Source of the DNA: Candidatus Pacebacteria bacterium CG_4_10_14_3_um_filter_34_15
GTDB lineage: Bacteria; Patescibacteriota; Microgenomatia; UBA1400; PJMF01
NCBI GenBank assembly: GCA_002783105.1
Contig: PFJN01000048.1
Location: 1-34,976 of the forward strand
DNA: 34,976 bases
Direction: 5' to 3'
Shown here: positions 17,161 to 26,029 of the stretch, one piece after another
Position numbering within the stretch: the stretch's first letter is position 1
Layout: every line of letters begins with the position of its first letter
The notes under the pieces: generated by a model
What the model saw: the letters and a program-made list of their open reading frames with translations, nothing else
Told to the model about the DNA's origin: nothing
The model's database searches: none
Position numbers and translations under genes: made by a program

Positions 17161-19344
17161 ATGAATTTAGTAATTGTCGAATCACCTACAAAAGCCAGAA
17201 AATTAAGTAAGTTTCTGGGGAAAGATTACATTGTTGAAGCTTCCGTTGGACATATTCGAGATTTGCCAAAATCAGGTCTTTCAGTTGATACAGAAAATAA
17301 TTTTGAACCAACATACGCAATTTCCAAAGATAAAAATAAGGTCGTTAGTAAGTTAAGAGCTGCAGCGGTCAATGCTGACAAAATTTATTTAGCAACTGAC
17401 CCTGACCGTGAGGGAGAGGCAATAGCTTGGCATGTTAAGTATGTGTTGGAGAATACTACAGGTAAAAACAAGACAAAAGCAAAGTTTTTGCGTGCAACTT
17501 TTCATGAGATTACCAAAAGTGCAGTTTTGAAAGCAATGGAAAATCCTACTGAATTAAGTATGGATATGGTTGATGCTCAGCAGGCTCGTCGAGTGGTTGA
17601 TCGTTTGGTTGGTTATAAACTATCCCCAGTTCTATGGAAAAAAGTGAGAAGAGGACTATCTGCCGGTAGAGTTCAATCGGTTGCATTGAGACTAATTGTC
17701 GAAAAAGAGCGAGAAATTGAAGCATTTATAGCTGAAGAATATTGGGAGCTTGATGTCGCTCTAAGTGCTAATAAACTATCAGGCATTACTGCTTTTACTC
17801 AAGAATCAAAGGTAATCGAAGATCTCAATCAAGACGTTTTTATTTCGAGAGTTATTTCGGTCGAAGGCAAAAAGTTTGAGCCAAAAAAAAAGGGAGTTGT
17901 AGAGCCAGTTTTGGCAGTACTTGATGACGCTGATTATTTAGTTGAAGCAATCGAAAAGAAAGAGAGAAGTCGCGTCAGTTTGCCCCCTTTCACAACTTCT
18001 ACAATGCAACAAAAATCTGCTACCAGCTTTGGTTATAGTGGTAAACAGACCATGAGTTTAGCTCAGCATCTTTATGAAGAAGGTTTAATTACATACCATC
18101 GTACCGATTCTGTGGTTTTATCTCAGACGGCAGTTGATATGGCTAGAGGTTTTATTGCTAGCGAGTACGGAAATAATTATTTACCAAAAGCTCAAAATAT
18201 TTTTTCAAAAAAGAGTAAAAATGCCCAAGAGGCTCATGAGGCTATTCGTGTGACAGATATCACTATTCAAGGGAATGATATTTTGCAGAAAAGTGCAAGA
18301 TTTACACCTCAACATGTTAAATTATATGATTTGATCTGGAGAAGATTTGTTTCTAGTCAAATGGAAAAAGCAGCTTACAGCCAAACTTCCATAACAATTG
18401 AGTTTAAGAATGATAAAAGCAATGGACCAAAATCAGGAATGCTCAGAACATCTGGATCTATCTTGAAGTTTGATGGTTGGATGAGGTTATTTCCAAATAG
18501 AGAAGATACCTTGTTACCAGATCTTAGCGAAGGTCAAACACTTAACTTTGTAGATAAGTCTGCTACACAAAAATTTACTCAACCACCGGCTAGATTTAAT
18601 GATGCATCTTTAATTAAAGAACTAGAAAAAAGAGGTATTGGTAGACCTAGTACGTATGCTTCAATTATCTCAGTGATTATTGATCGTGGTTACATTGAGC
18701 GCACGCAAAAGAAATTTTTCGCAAGCTCAGTAGGAATAACTGTCAGTGATTTTTTGTTAAAACATTTTCCAATTGTTATGGATTATGATTTTACCGCCGA
18801 AATGGAAGAAAATTTGGACAGAATTTCGAGAGGTGAGAAAGAGTGGCGAAAAACTGTTGCTGATTTTTATTATCCTTTAGAAAAAACAATTGAGTCAGTA
18901 ACAGATAATGCAGAGAGAACTCAAATTCCTGTAGAAAAAACTGGAGAGAAGTGTCCAGAATGCAACGCCGAATATGGTGGAGAGATAGTTATTAGGTCTG
19001 GAAGATTTGGAAAGTTCAAAAGCTGTAATCGTTTCCCAGAGTGCAAGTTTACGCAAAATATTGTTGAAGTTGTCGAGGATGTTATTTGCCCACTGTGTCA
19101 AAAAGGTGAGGTCACGATCAAAAATACTAGATGGGGAAAACCATTTTTTGGTTGTGGAAATTATCCAAAATGCAACTGGGCATCTTGGAATAAACCAGAA
19201 AAAGGTGAGACAATGTCAAAGGAAGAGTGGGCGGTTCTTCAAGCAGCTAGTGAAGAACGTAAAGCAAAGTGGGCTGAGAGAAACAAAAAGAGTGCTGATG
19301 TGGCAGAAGCTAAAAAACCTGCAAAAACTACCAAGCAAAAATAG
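17161..19344 (+). CDS. topA: DNA topoisomerase I with C-terminal Cys4 zinc ribbons
   Basis: MNLVIVESPTKARKLSKFLG (Toprim), ATDPDREGEAIAWH, GLITYHRTDS, KRGIGRPSTYASII, and zinc ribbons CPECNAEYGGEIVIRSGRFGKFKSCNRFPECKF / CPLCQKGEVTIKNTRWGKPFFGCGNYPKCNW. Confidence 0.97.
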   Translation: MNLVIVESPTKARKLSKFLGKDYIVEASVGHIRDLPKSGLSVDTENNFEPTYAISKDKNKVVSKLRAAAVNADKIYLATDPDREGEAIAWHVKYVLENTTGKNKTKAKFLRATFHEITKSAVLKAMENPTELSMDMVDAQQARRVVDRLVGYKLSPVLWKKVRRGLSAGRVQSVALRLIVEKEREIEAFIAEEYWELDVALSANKLSGITAFTQESKVIEDLNQDVFISRVISVEGKKFEPKKKGVVEPVLAVLDDADYLVEAIEKKERSRVSLPPFTTSTMQQKSATSFGYSGKQTMSLAQHLYEEGLITYHRTDSVVLSQTAVDMARGFIASEYGNNYLPKAQNIFSKKSKNAQEAHEAIRVTDITIQGNDILQKSARFTPQHVKLYDLIWRRFVSSQMEKAAYSQTSITIEFKNDKSNGPKSGMLRTSGSILKFDGWMRLFPNREDTLLPDLSEGQTLNFVDKSATQKFTQPPARFNDASLIKELEKRGIGRPSTYASIISVIIDRGYIERTQKKFFASSVGITVSDFLLKHFPIVMDYDFTAEMEENLDRISRGEKEWRKTVADFYYPLEKTIESVTDNAERTQIPVEKTGEKCPECNAEYGGEIVIRSGRFGKFKSCNRFPECKFTQNIVEVVEDVICPLCQKGEVTIKNTRWGKPFFGCGNYPKCNWASWNKPEKGETMSKEEWAVLQAASEERKAKWAERNKKSADVAEAKKPAKTTKQK

Positions 19345-19382
19345 ATATGTTATAGTTTCTGTAGTACACCCAAAGGGCATAA

Positions 19383-20270
19383 ATGACAAAAACTCTCGAT
19401 TCTCAATACAAAAGACTTCTCAGAGAAATTTTAGAAAATGGTACGGTCACGGAATCTCAACAAGGTGTAGATGCGCTCACTTTAATGGCACCTCAGCCAC
19501 TTCGATTTCGACTTTCAAATGGCTTCCCGATTATTACAGAACGAAAAATTTCCAAAAAAATTTGGGGTCAGGCAATTGGCGAAATTATTGGTTTTATCAA
19601 CGGAGCAAGAACTCAGGAAGAATTATCTAGCTACGGTTGCCGTTGGTGGAAATATTGGGTAACTGAAAAAAAGTGCAAAAAACGTGGTTTAGAGCCTGGA
19701 GATATGGGTCCTGGAAGTTATGGAGTTGCTTTTCATGATTTTCCAACTTCAGAAGGTCCAGTTTACAATCAATTCAAAAATATTATCGAACAAATTAAAG
19801 AGCAACCCCAGTTAAGAACTCATTTTATTACTCCTTGGATTCCTCAATATACGATCAGAGGTAAGGGTAAGCAACAAAAAGTTGTAGTTTGTCCTTGCCA
19901 TGGGTGGATTCACATCAGGATTATTGATAATAAATTAACTCTTCATATGTTTCAAAGAAGTAGTGATACCCCAATTGGCTTACCGGCAAACTTAGCTCAA
20001 TATGCAGCTTTAACCATGATGATTGCTCATGTTACCGGCTATGAAGCATACGAATATATTCATAGTTTTTCTGATGCACATATGTTTGTTGATCAAATTA
20101 AGCATGTTAAAACGATGCTTGAGCGTGAAGATAAAACTTTGCCCACAATGAAACTTAATGTTGGTTCAGGAAAAGCTAAGAAAGACTTATTCGATTTTAG
20201 AGTTGATGATTTCGAGTTAACTGATTACGATCCGCATCCAGGAATATGGGATATTCCTGTGGCAATTTAA
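19383..20270 (+). CDS. thyA: thymidylate synthase (ThyA type, divergent)
   Basis: VVCPCHGWIHIRI (catalytic PCH), HMFQRSSDTPIGLPANLAQYAALTMMIAHVTGYEAYEYIHSFSDAHMF, and DYDPHPGIWDIPVAI C-terminus. Confidence 0.9.
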   Translation: MTKTLDSQYKRLLREILENGTVTESQQGVDALTLMAPQPLRFRLSNGFPIITERKISKKIWGQAIGEIIGFINGARTQEELSSYGCRWWKYWVTEKKCKKRGLEPGDMGPGSYGVAFHDFPTSEGPVYNQFKNIIEQIKEQPQLRTHFITPWIPQYTIRGKGKQQKVVVCPCHGWIHIRIIDNKLTLHMFQRSSDTPIGLPANLAQYAALTMMIAHVTGYEAYEYIHSFSDAHMFVDQIKHVKTMLEREDKTLPTMKLNVGSGKAKKDLFDFRVDDFELTDYDPHPGIWDIPVAI

Positions 20271-20297
20271 TTATTTAAGCTATCAAGGTTTACTTTT

Positions 20298-20750
20298 ATG
20301 AAAAAGCAATTTGTTGATTTAGATAATGCTAGGGAAGATGAACAAAAGCAGGTTATGGAGGAGATTATCAAGGCTGGTCACTGTCCTTTTTGTCAGGAGA
20401 ACTTCAAGTTATATAATTCCCAGACATCTTTAAGAGATGGAAAGTATTGGTTTATGATTAAAAATAGATGGCCATACAAAAATACCAAGGTACATTTAAT
20501 CGCAATTTATAAACAACATGCAACTAATTTGGATGACATTGATTCGGAATCAGGAAAAGAACTACTTGATTTTTTGAAGTGGGCTGAAAAAGAATATGAT
20601 GTTCCTGGGGGAGGGTGGTCAATGAGATTTGGTGATACTGATTATTCGGCAGGAACTGTCAATCATATTCATGTTCAATTTATTCAACCTGATATAAATG
20701 CGCCAGAATATAAGCCTGTGAAAATCAAAATTGGGAAAAGATTCAAGTAA
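20298..20750 (+). CDS. HIT-like domain protein
   Basis: CPFCQENF...KNTKVHLIAIYKQHATNLDDI...GTVNHIHVQFIQP (HxHxQ-type histidine motif). Confidence 0.72.
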   Translation: MKKQFVDLDNAREDEQKQVMEEIIKAGHCPFCQENFKLYNSQTSLRDGKYWFMIKNRWPYKNTKVHLIAIYKQHATNLDDIDSESGKELLDFLKWAEKEYDVPGGGWSMRFGDTDYSAGTVNHIHVQFIQPDINAPEYKPVKIKIGKRFK

Positions 20751-20764
20751 GTTTATTTAATCAA

Positions 20765-21715
20765 TTATTTAATTATTCGAATTACTTCAACCCCGAATTT
20801 TTTCAAAATTTTGTCACCATCAAGCATAGCGTATCCATCAGTAAAGTAGAGCTTTGATATTCCGCTACAAGCAACTAATTTGGCGCAAGCCGGGCATGGA
20901 AAAGTTGTTACATATATTTCGGTATCTAGAAGTGAAACTCCATCCTTAGCAGCCTTTGAAATTAGGGCAGCCTCAGCGTGAATGGCAGTTGAAAGATCAA
21001 TATTTTCACTCTTGTGAAAGCTATTTCTTGGATCGCTATCAATATATGGTGAATATGGAGTTGGCAGTTGTGTGTTGTGAGCAATCGCAATAATTTTTTC
21101 ATCTCTGAGTGTTTTCTCAATTGTTTCTTTTGACGAACTTCCAGAATTACCTTTAATGACTACTGCACCAACTTGACGCCACCAGTCAGAACTAAGTTTC
21201 TTTTGATTGTTTGCCACATCCATCATTTTTTTGGAAAATTCGTCTTCTGAAATTTCGACCGACGATTCAATTTGTTTTTTTTGTGTACTGTTATTTCTAT
21301 TCCATCTTAAAAAAGTTGGTTCAAATTCCACAAACTTATGTGTAAGATATTTTTTTTGGAGCCAGACAAAAATATCTTCATTTGGGAGGATATATTTTGG
21401 TTTTTCTTGAATTTGCTGAGAGCTAATTTCTAAAAATTTTTCAACAGACAAGAGACTGATTTTTCTTTCAGGGAAAAGTGCTTTTAGAGCAAGTTTTGCT
21501 TGGTTCGGGGATAGCGAACGAATCTCTTTTCTTAAGTAGTCAAATTCCTCATCTATCAAGGAGATTAATGACTCGTCTAAAATAAAAATTTCAGATTCGG
21601 GATATTTTTCCAATAATTTTACATATCCAGAGTGAATTACTGGTAGATAGAGAAGCAATTTTGAATTAGTGGTATTTTGTTCTTGGTGCGATTTTTGATT
21701 TTGGTTTTGATTCAT
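20765..21715 (-). CDS. dCMP/cytidine deaminase-family protein with about 150-aa N-terminal domain of unknown function
   Basis: C-terminal IHAEAALISKAA and TTFPCPACAKLVACSGISKLYF (HAE and PCxxC zinc motifs). N-terminal half LLLYLPVIHSGYVKLLEKYPESEIFILDESLI... not recognised. Confidence 0.8.
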   Translation of the reverse strand: MNQNQNQKSHQEQNTTNSKLLLYLPVIHSGYVKLLEKYPESEIFILDESLISLIDEEFDYLRKEIRSLSPNQAKLALKALFPERKISLLSVEKFLEISSQQIQEKPKYILPNEDIFVWLQKKYLTHKFVEFEPTFLRWNRNNSTQKKQIESSVEISEDEFSKKMMDVANNQKKLSSDWWRQVGAVVIKGNSGSSSKETIEKTLRDEKIIAIAHNTQLPTPYSPYIDSDPRNSFHKSENIDLSTAIHAEAALISKAAKDGVSLLDTEIYVTTFPCPACAKLVACSGISKLYFTDGYAMLDGDKILKKFGVEVIRIIK

Positions 21716-21728
21716 TCCGTTTACCCTC

Positions 21729-22286
21729 TTAATCTTTTAATTCCTCAAGCATTTGTTCCATTGTGGAAATTAAGCGATTTGAAATTGTTTTAGTTATTTT
21801 TTTTTCAGCACCAATCTGAACTAATCTTATTTTTGCACTAGTTGATGTTGTAGCACGTCTACCTAGAATTTTGATTTCTCCGCAAAGTTTTTCAAGTTGC
21901 TTAAGACTTTCCTTAGAGTACGTTTCATCAATTGCAACTAAAACATCTGGTTTTATTAATTTTATCAGCTCCCATTTTGGTTGATCAAGATTTTTTAAAA
22001 CAACGTGATCAACATCCTTAATATATGTGAGCATTTCTATTCGTTCTTCTTCTGGGACAACTGGACGATCAGGACCTTTGCGAGTCCTTATTTTTTTATC
22101 ACTATCAACACCTACAACAAGAACATCACCAAATTTTCTGGCATCACACAGGTAGCGGCAATGTCCGATGTGCAACATATCAAAAGAACCAGAGGTAAGA
22201 ACAATTTTTTTACCTTCTTTTCGGTATTTGCTAATTAAAGGTGTGACTTTTTTATAATCAGTAATTATTTTGTGACTATTTTTCAT
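21729..22286 (-). CDS. cytidylyltransferase-like (RfaE2/TagD-type) nucleotidyltransferase
   Basis: KKIVLTSGSFDMLHIGHCRYLCDARKFGDVLVVGVDSDKKIRTRKGPDRPVVPEEERIEML. Confidence 0.85.
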   Translation of the reverse strand: MKNSHKIITDYKKVTPLISKYRKEGKKIVLTSGSFDMLHIGHCRYLCDARKFGDVLVVGVDSDKKIRTRKGPDRPVVPEEERIEMLTYIKDVDHVVLKNLDQPKWELIKLIKPDVLVAIDETYSKESLKQLEKLCGEIKILGRRATTSTSAKIRLVQIGAEKKITKTISNRLISTMEQMLEELKD

Positions 22287-22341
22287 AACTTACTAGCATC
22301 CTACTATATGTTTATCTGTTGTGCTACCATATGTGAAAGAT

Positions 22342-22851
22342 ATGAAAGTTTCAATAATAGTTTCAATTACTGCAGATGGATTTATTGCTCAAAGTGTAGG
22401 GCAATCGTCATTAAAATGGACAAGCAAGGAAGACACAAAGTTTTTTGTGGAATATACAAAAAAAGTTGGTGTGCTTATCATGGGCTCAGCAACTTTTGAG
22501 ACAATAAATAGACCTCTTCCAGATAGAAAAATAATCGTATTAACTCGATCTAAAAAATATGATCAATTCGATTCAGATCAGGTTGTTGCAGAGGGTAGGG
22601 AGATTAAAGAAGTTTTGCAAGAGCTGGAAGCCTCAGGTCAAAAAGAAGTTGCTATTACTGGTGGTACAAGTGTTTATACTCAATTTATGAAAGAGAAGCT
22701 TGTTGACGAACTGTATTTAACAATTGAACCAATCGTATTTGGTTCGGGTCTCAAACTCTTTAATGAGTCTTTATATCAGAAATTAGAACTAGTAGAAATA
22801 ATTGATTTATCAGAACAAACAAAAGTATTGCACTATAAAATTATTCAATAA
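22342..22851 (+). CDS. dihydrofolate reductase-family protein (FolA/RibD-C fold)
   Basis: MKVSIIVSITADGFIA...EDTKFF...VLIMGSATFETINRPLPDRKIIVLTRSKKY...VAITGGTSVYTQFMKEKLVDELYLTIEPIVFGSGLKLF. Confidence 0.82.
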   Translation: MKVSIIVSITADGFIAQSVGQSSLKWTSKEDTKFFVEYTKKVGVLIMGSATFETINRPLPDRKIIVLTRSKKYDQFDSDQVVAEGREIKEVLQELEASGQKEVAITGGTSVYTQFMKEKLVDELYLTIEPIVFGSGLKLFNESLYQKLELVEIIDLSEQTKVLHYKIIQ

Positions 22852-22897
22852 TGATTTTAGGAACCCCCCAAACTTATTATTGGAGAGACCCATAAAA

Positions 22898-23362
22898 ATG
22901 ACGAACGACAAAGGTGAATCTACTAAAAAAATAACTCTACGTATGAAGTTATTTGACAAAAAATTGCCCATTCCAGAATATAAATCTGAGGGGGCTGCCG
23001 CTGTTGATTTGTATGCCAGGGTTGAAACAAAGATACCAGCCAAGGGAATTGGCTATATCCCGCTCAATATTGCTTTGCAACTTCCGGAAAACCACTGGGC
23101 TCTCATCTCTGCCAGAAGCTCGCTCCACAAGCGTGGTTTGATGATCGCTAATGGTATTGGTGTAGGAGATTACGATTATAGAGGTCCAAATGATGAATAT
23201 TTAGTTGCAGTTTATAATTTTACAGATACAGAGGTTGTCATTGAGAAAGCTGAACGAGTTGCACAACTAATTGTGATGTCTCGCGAACCAGTTGAGATAG
23301 TATTAGCAGATGATTTTGATGCTCCTAATCGCGGTGGTTTTGGTAGTACTGGAAAAATTTAA
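22898..23362 (+). CDS. dut: dUTP diphosphatase
   Basis: AAAVDLYA, SARSSLHKRGLMIANGIGVGDYDYRG, ERVAQLIV and RGGFGSTGKI, the trimeric dUTPase motifs. True start ATG at 22898. Confidence 0.9.
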   Translation: MTNDKGESTKKITLRMKLFDKKLPIPEYKSEGAAAVDLYARVETKIPAKGIGYIPLNIALQLPENHWALISARSSLHKRGLMIANGIGVGDYDYRGPNDEYLVAVYNFTDTEVVIEKAERVAQLIVMSREPVEIVLADDFDAPNRGGFGSTGKI

Positions 23363-23400
23363 TTAATTAAATTTGTTGATTTAATTTCTAAAAATTTATT

Positions 23401-23475
23401 TTTGGCTTATGTGTAGCCAGCGAAAGAAAAAGCTGGCCTTCCCAGTCCTGATACTTTGTGAGCTAGTTTTTTCTT
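23401..23475. ncRNA. candidate structured RNA / GC-enriched intergenic island (strand uncertain)
   Basis: ggcttatgtgtagccagcgaaagaaaaagctggccttcccagtcctgatactttgtgagctagtttttt: perfect 6-bp stem GCCAGC(23416-23421)/GCTGGC(23432-23437), an alternative GGCT/AGCC pairing, and a downstream T-run, inside a 280-nt AT-rich intergenic gap. Confidence 0.25.
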
Positions 23476-23645
23476 AAAATCAGTTTTTTAGCAAAGTTAC
23501 TCAAAAATTTAAAATTTAATTAATATGTCGGTCACAAATACATCATATGGTTTTTTACCTATTGCATACACACAATATATTGTGGTTTAGTTGCTGGTAT
23601 TGAAATAATTAAAACTTTTAAAAGTATTCGTAGTTAAGGGTAAAA

Positions 23646-24635
23646 ATGTTTGAGACTGCTCCAGTTGGCATTGATAGTTTTATAGAAATAGCTGAGCGCG
23701 AAGCTGAGCTAAAGTTTTCAAAAGAAGATTTAACTTTTTGGAACAATAATCCACCCGAACAGGTTGTTTTTGCTACTGGCAGTATTAGAAAAGCAATAAT
23801 GCTCATTTCTGAGATTGATAATTTTTCATTCAAGGTTATAGAAGACGGAAAACTAAAGCAAATATCTGATCCGCTAGATCTATTGAAATATTTTAATGAA
23901 AATGTTTACAACGGCAATGGATCGGTCAAAGTAAAAACATTTTTAGGTTATTTATTTGGAGTAGAACTTTATATTCATCCTGGAGAAGGAGAATCGAGTT
24001 CAAACGAATTTCCTTTGGAGGAGGCAAAAAATAAAGCCTCATATTTATATGAAGAAGAAGCAAATGGATATAAAGGAAGAGATATTTTAATTTTTAGTTC
24101 TGACACCGTTGATAAGCCAGATGCAGCAAAATTACCACTTGGAAAACCTGAAAATGAAAATGAAGAAAGTGGTTTTCCTTTCCCACAAAAAGTAGATTAT
24201 GTTGGTGATGACGCAGGCTTTGAGGCAGCGAAAGTAGAATATCTCATAGCCTGGAAAGAAAGATTTTATGTTGCTAGTAAAGAGATTATACATACAAATG
24301 CAATTGCGGTTTTAGATGCACTTACTGGTGAATTTATAGAGTTAGGAGATCTGGCCACTTTGGAGCTAAATGTTCCAATAGATCATGACAGACTAAGAGA
24401 AGCTATAGTTTACCATGATATGGCCGGTGGCGGCATATTACAACAATTAATAGAATGGGGAAACATTGACGCGATACTGAATTATTTTGATGAAATTTCT
24501 TTGCGATTAATTAAAGAACAGTCAGAAGAAATTATAAAAATGGCTCTAATGTGTCAAATAATGGGATCACCGCATGCTATTATTGAATTGGTTAGAATGG
24601 CAAATGAAAAAAGGGGAAATTTATATGGCAATTAA
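23646..24635 (+). CDS. uncharacterised protein; possible remote Maf-like nucleotide pyrophosphatase
   Basis: VVFATGSIRKAIML, YLYEEEA, ILIFSSDTVDKPDAAKLPLGKPENENE, TNAIAVLDALTGEFIELGDLATLELNVPIDHDRLREAIVYHDMAGGGILQQLIEWGN loosely follow the order of Maf motifs (LASxSPRR, GADTVV, LGKP, TxVxF, KAGxYxIQG). Family assignment is inference only. Confidence 0.4.
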   Translation: MFETAPVGIDSFIEIAEREAELKFSKEDLTFWNNNPPEQVVFATGSIRKAIMLISEIDNFSFKVIEDGKLKQISDPLDLLKYFNENVYNGNGSVKVKTFLGYLFGVELYIHPGEGESSSNEFPLEEAKNKASYLYEEEANGYKGRDILIFSSDTVDKPDAAKLPLGKPENENEESGFPFPQKVDYVGDDAGFEAAKVEYLIAWKERFYVASKEIIHTNAIAVLDALTGEFIELGDLATLELNVPIDHDRLREAIVYHDMAGGGILQQLIEWGNIDAILNYFDEISLRLIKEQSEEIIKMALMCQIMGSPHAIIELVRMANEKRGNLYGN

Positions 24636-25260
24636 AAAAGGTTTCTTAATTACACTTGAAGGTGGAGAGGGCGGAGGAAAAACCACTCAAGCAGTAAGTT
24701 TATATAAGAGATTAAAAAAGGCAGGCAAGGACGTAGTTATTTTCAGAGAGCCCGGTTGCACAGTAATTAGCGAACAAATTCGCGAAGTAGTTTTGTCTGC
24801 GAAAAATAAAAACATTGCATTCACGACAGAAGTTTTGCTTTTTCAAGCTGCTAGAGCTCAAATTTATGAAGAGTTGGTTTTACCTTCGATGCGGGCTGGC
24901 AAAGTTATTGTGATGGATAGATCCAGAGACAGTTCTGTTGTTTATCAAGGAATGGTTCGTGGGTTTGGCAAAAAAATGATTGAGCAACTTAACAATATTT
25001 CTACAAGTCGCACATTGCCAGACTTGACTTTGCTTTTAGATGTTCCTGTAAATAAAGGGCTTAAGAGAAGAGAGAATTCTGGAACTATAAATAGACTTGA
25101 TATGGAAGCCAAAAACTTTCATAACAAGGTCAGAAAAGCCTATTTAGAGCTTGCGGAAGAAGATAAATCAGGGAGATGGCGCGTTATTAATGCTGCTAAA
25201 TCAATTGAGAATGTTGAAGAACAAATGTGGGAAGCTATTTCTGATAAACTTGGTTTATAA
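24625..25260 (+). CDS. tmk: thymidylate kinase
   Basis: FLITLEGGEGGGKTTQAVSLYKRLKKAGKDVVIFREPGCTVISEQIR...VIVMDRSRDSSVVYQG. Start at ATG 24625, overlapping the preceding CDS. Confidence 0.92.
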   Translation: MAIKKGFLITLEGGEGGGKTTQAVSLYKRLKKAGKDVVIFREPGCTVISEQIREVVLSAKNKNIAFTTEVLLFQAARAQIYEELVLPSMRAGKVIVMDRSRDSSVVYQGMVRGFGKKMIEQLNNISTSRTLPDLTLLLDVPVNKGLKRRENSGTINRLDMEAKNFHNKVRKAYLELAEEDKSGRWRVINAAKSIENVEEQMWEAISDKLGL

Positions 25261-25294
25261 ATTAACAAAAATAACTTTGAAGATTAAGAAATTT

Positions 25295-25903
25295 ATGAAA
25301 TTACCAAGAGCAGTACAAAATTTGATCGAAAAATTCGAAAAACTTCCAGGGGTTGGGCCAAAATCTGCTCAGCGCTTAGTTTTTTATTTACTTCACAATC
25401 CAGATCATGAGATTGAAGATTTTTCGAAAAAACTGCTTGAATTAAAGAAAAACACCGTACTTTGTGAAATTTGCCACAATGTGAGTGAATCAAACCCTTG
25501 TGAAGTTTGCGGTGATGAAACAAGAGAAAACAATGTTCTTTGTATAGTTGAGCATCCATTAGACGTTTTAGCGCTTGAGCGTTCAAATTCATTTAAAGGT
25601 AGATACCATGTTTTACACGGAAGCATTGCTCCGCTTAATAACATTGGTCCTGACCAGCTATTTTTGCATGATGTAGCTAAACGGCTAGATAAAATTGATG
25701 AGTTAATTATTGCCACAAACCCTACGATGGAAGGTGAGGCCACTGCTTTATATATTACTGAGTATCTTAATCAAAATTCACAGGTTGATTCAGAAAAGAT
25801 GATAATCACTAGGATTGGCCATGGTTTACCAATTGGTGCTGATATTGAATATGCAGATGGAGTCACCTTAGCAAAGGCTCTTGAGGGCAGAAGAAAAATT
25901 TAA
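25295..25903 (+). CDS. recR: recombination mediator protein RecR
   Basis: MKLPRAVQNLIEKFEKLPGVGPKSAQRLVFYLL, C4 zinc finger CEICHNVSESNPCEVC, Toprim VEHPLDVLALE, NPTMEGEATALYI. Confidence 0.94.
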   Translation: MKLPRAVQNLIEKFEKLPGVGPKSAQRLVFYLLHNPDHEIEDFSKKLLELKKNTVLCEICHNVSESNPCEVCGDETRENNVLCIVEHPLDVLALERSNSFKGRYHVLHGSIAPLNNIGPDQLFLHDVAKRLDKIDELIIATNPTMEGEATALYITEYLNQNSQVDSEKMIITRIGHGLPIGADIEYADGVTLAKALEGRRKI

Positions 25904-25990
25904 TTAATTTATAGACTTTTTTCTGTTTAATTAAATTCAATAATGATGTTAATATTTATTTAGATGGTTAAATTAAATAATGAAACTAGA

Positions 25991-26029
25991 CCACTCAAAT
26001 TCTTAAAGTAAGAATAGAGTGGTTTTTTT
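25991..26029 (+). terminator. Rho-independent terminator downstream of recR
   Basis: ccactcaaattcttaaagtaagaatagagtggttttttt: CCACTC/GAGTGG and ATTCTT/AAGAAT arms followed by T7. Confidence 0.85.

Noticed and set aside
19007-19630. 207-aa plus-strand ORF overlapping the topA 3' end and thyA 5' end
   Set aside because: Out of frame with two strongly supported genes; shadow ORF.
19383-20270. thyA homologue being a phage-type dCMP/dUMP hydroxymethylase
   Set aside because: It keeps the thymidylate-synthase-like Asn in GLPANLAQYA and the RSxD motif, and lies next to dut, tmk and a DHFR-like gene; ordinary dTMP synthase is the simpler call.
20765-22286. Deaminase plus nucleotidyltransferase as a nucleotide-depletion anti-phage system
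   Set aside because: Both look metabolic and sit beside thyA, DHFR-like and dut; no effector or sensor domain visible. Kept only as a domain-fusion finding.
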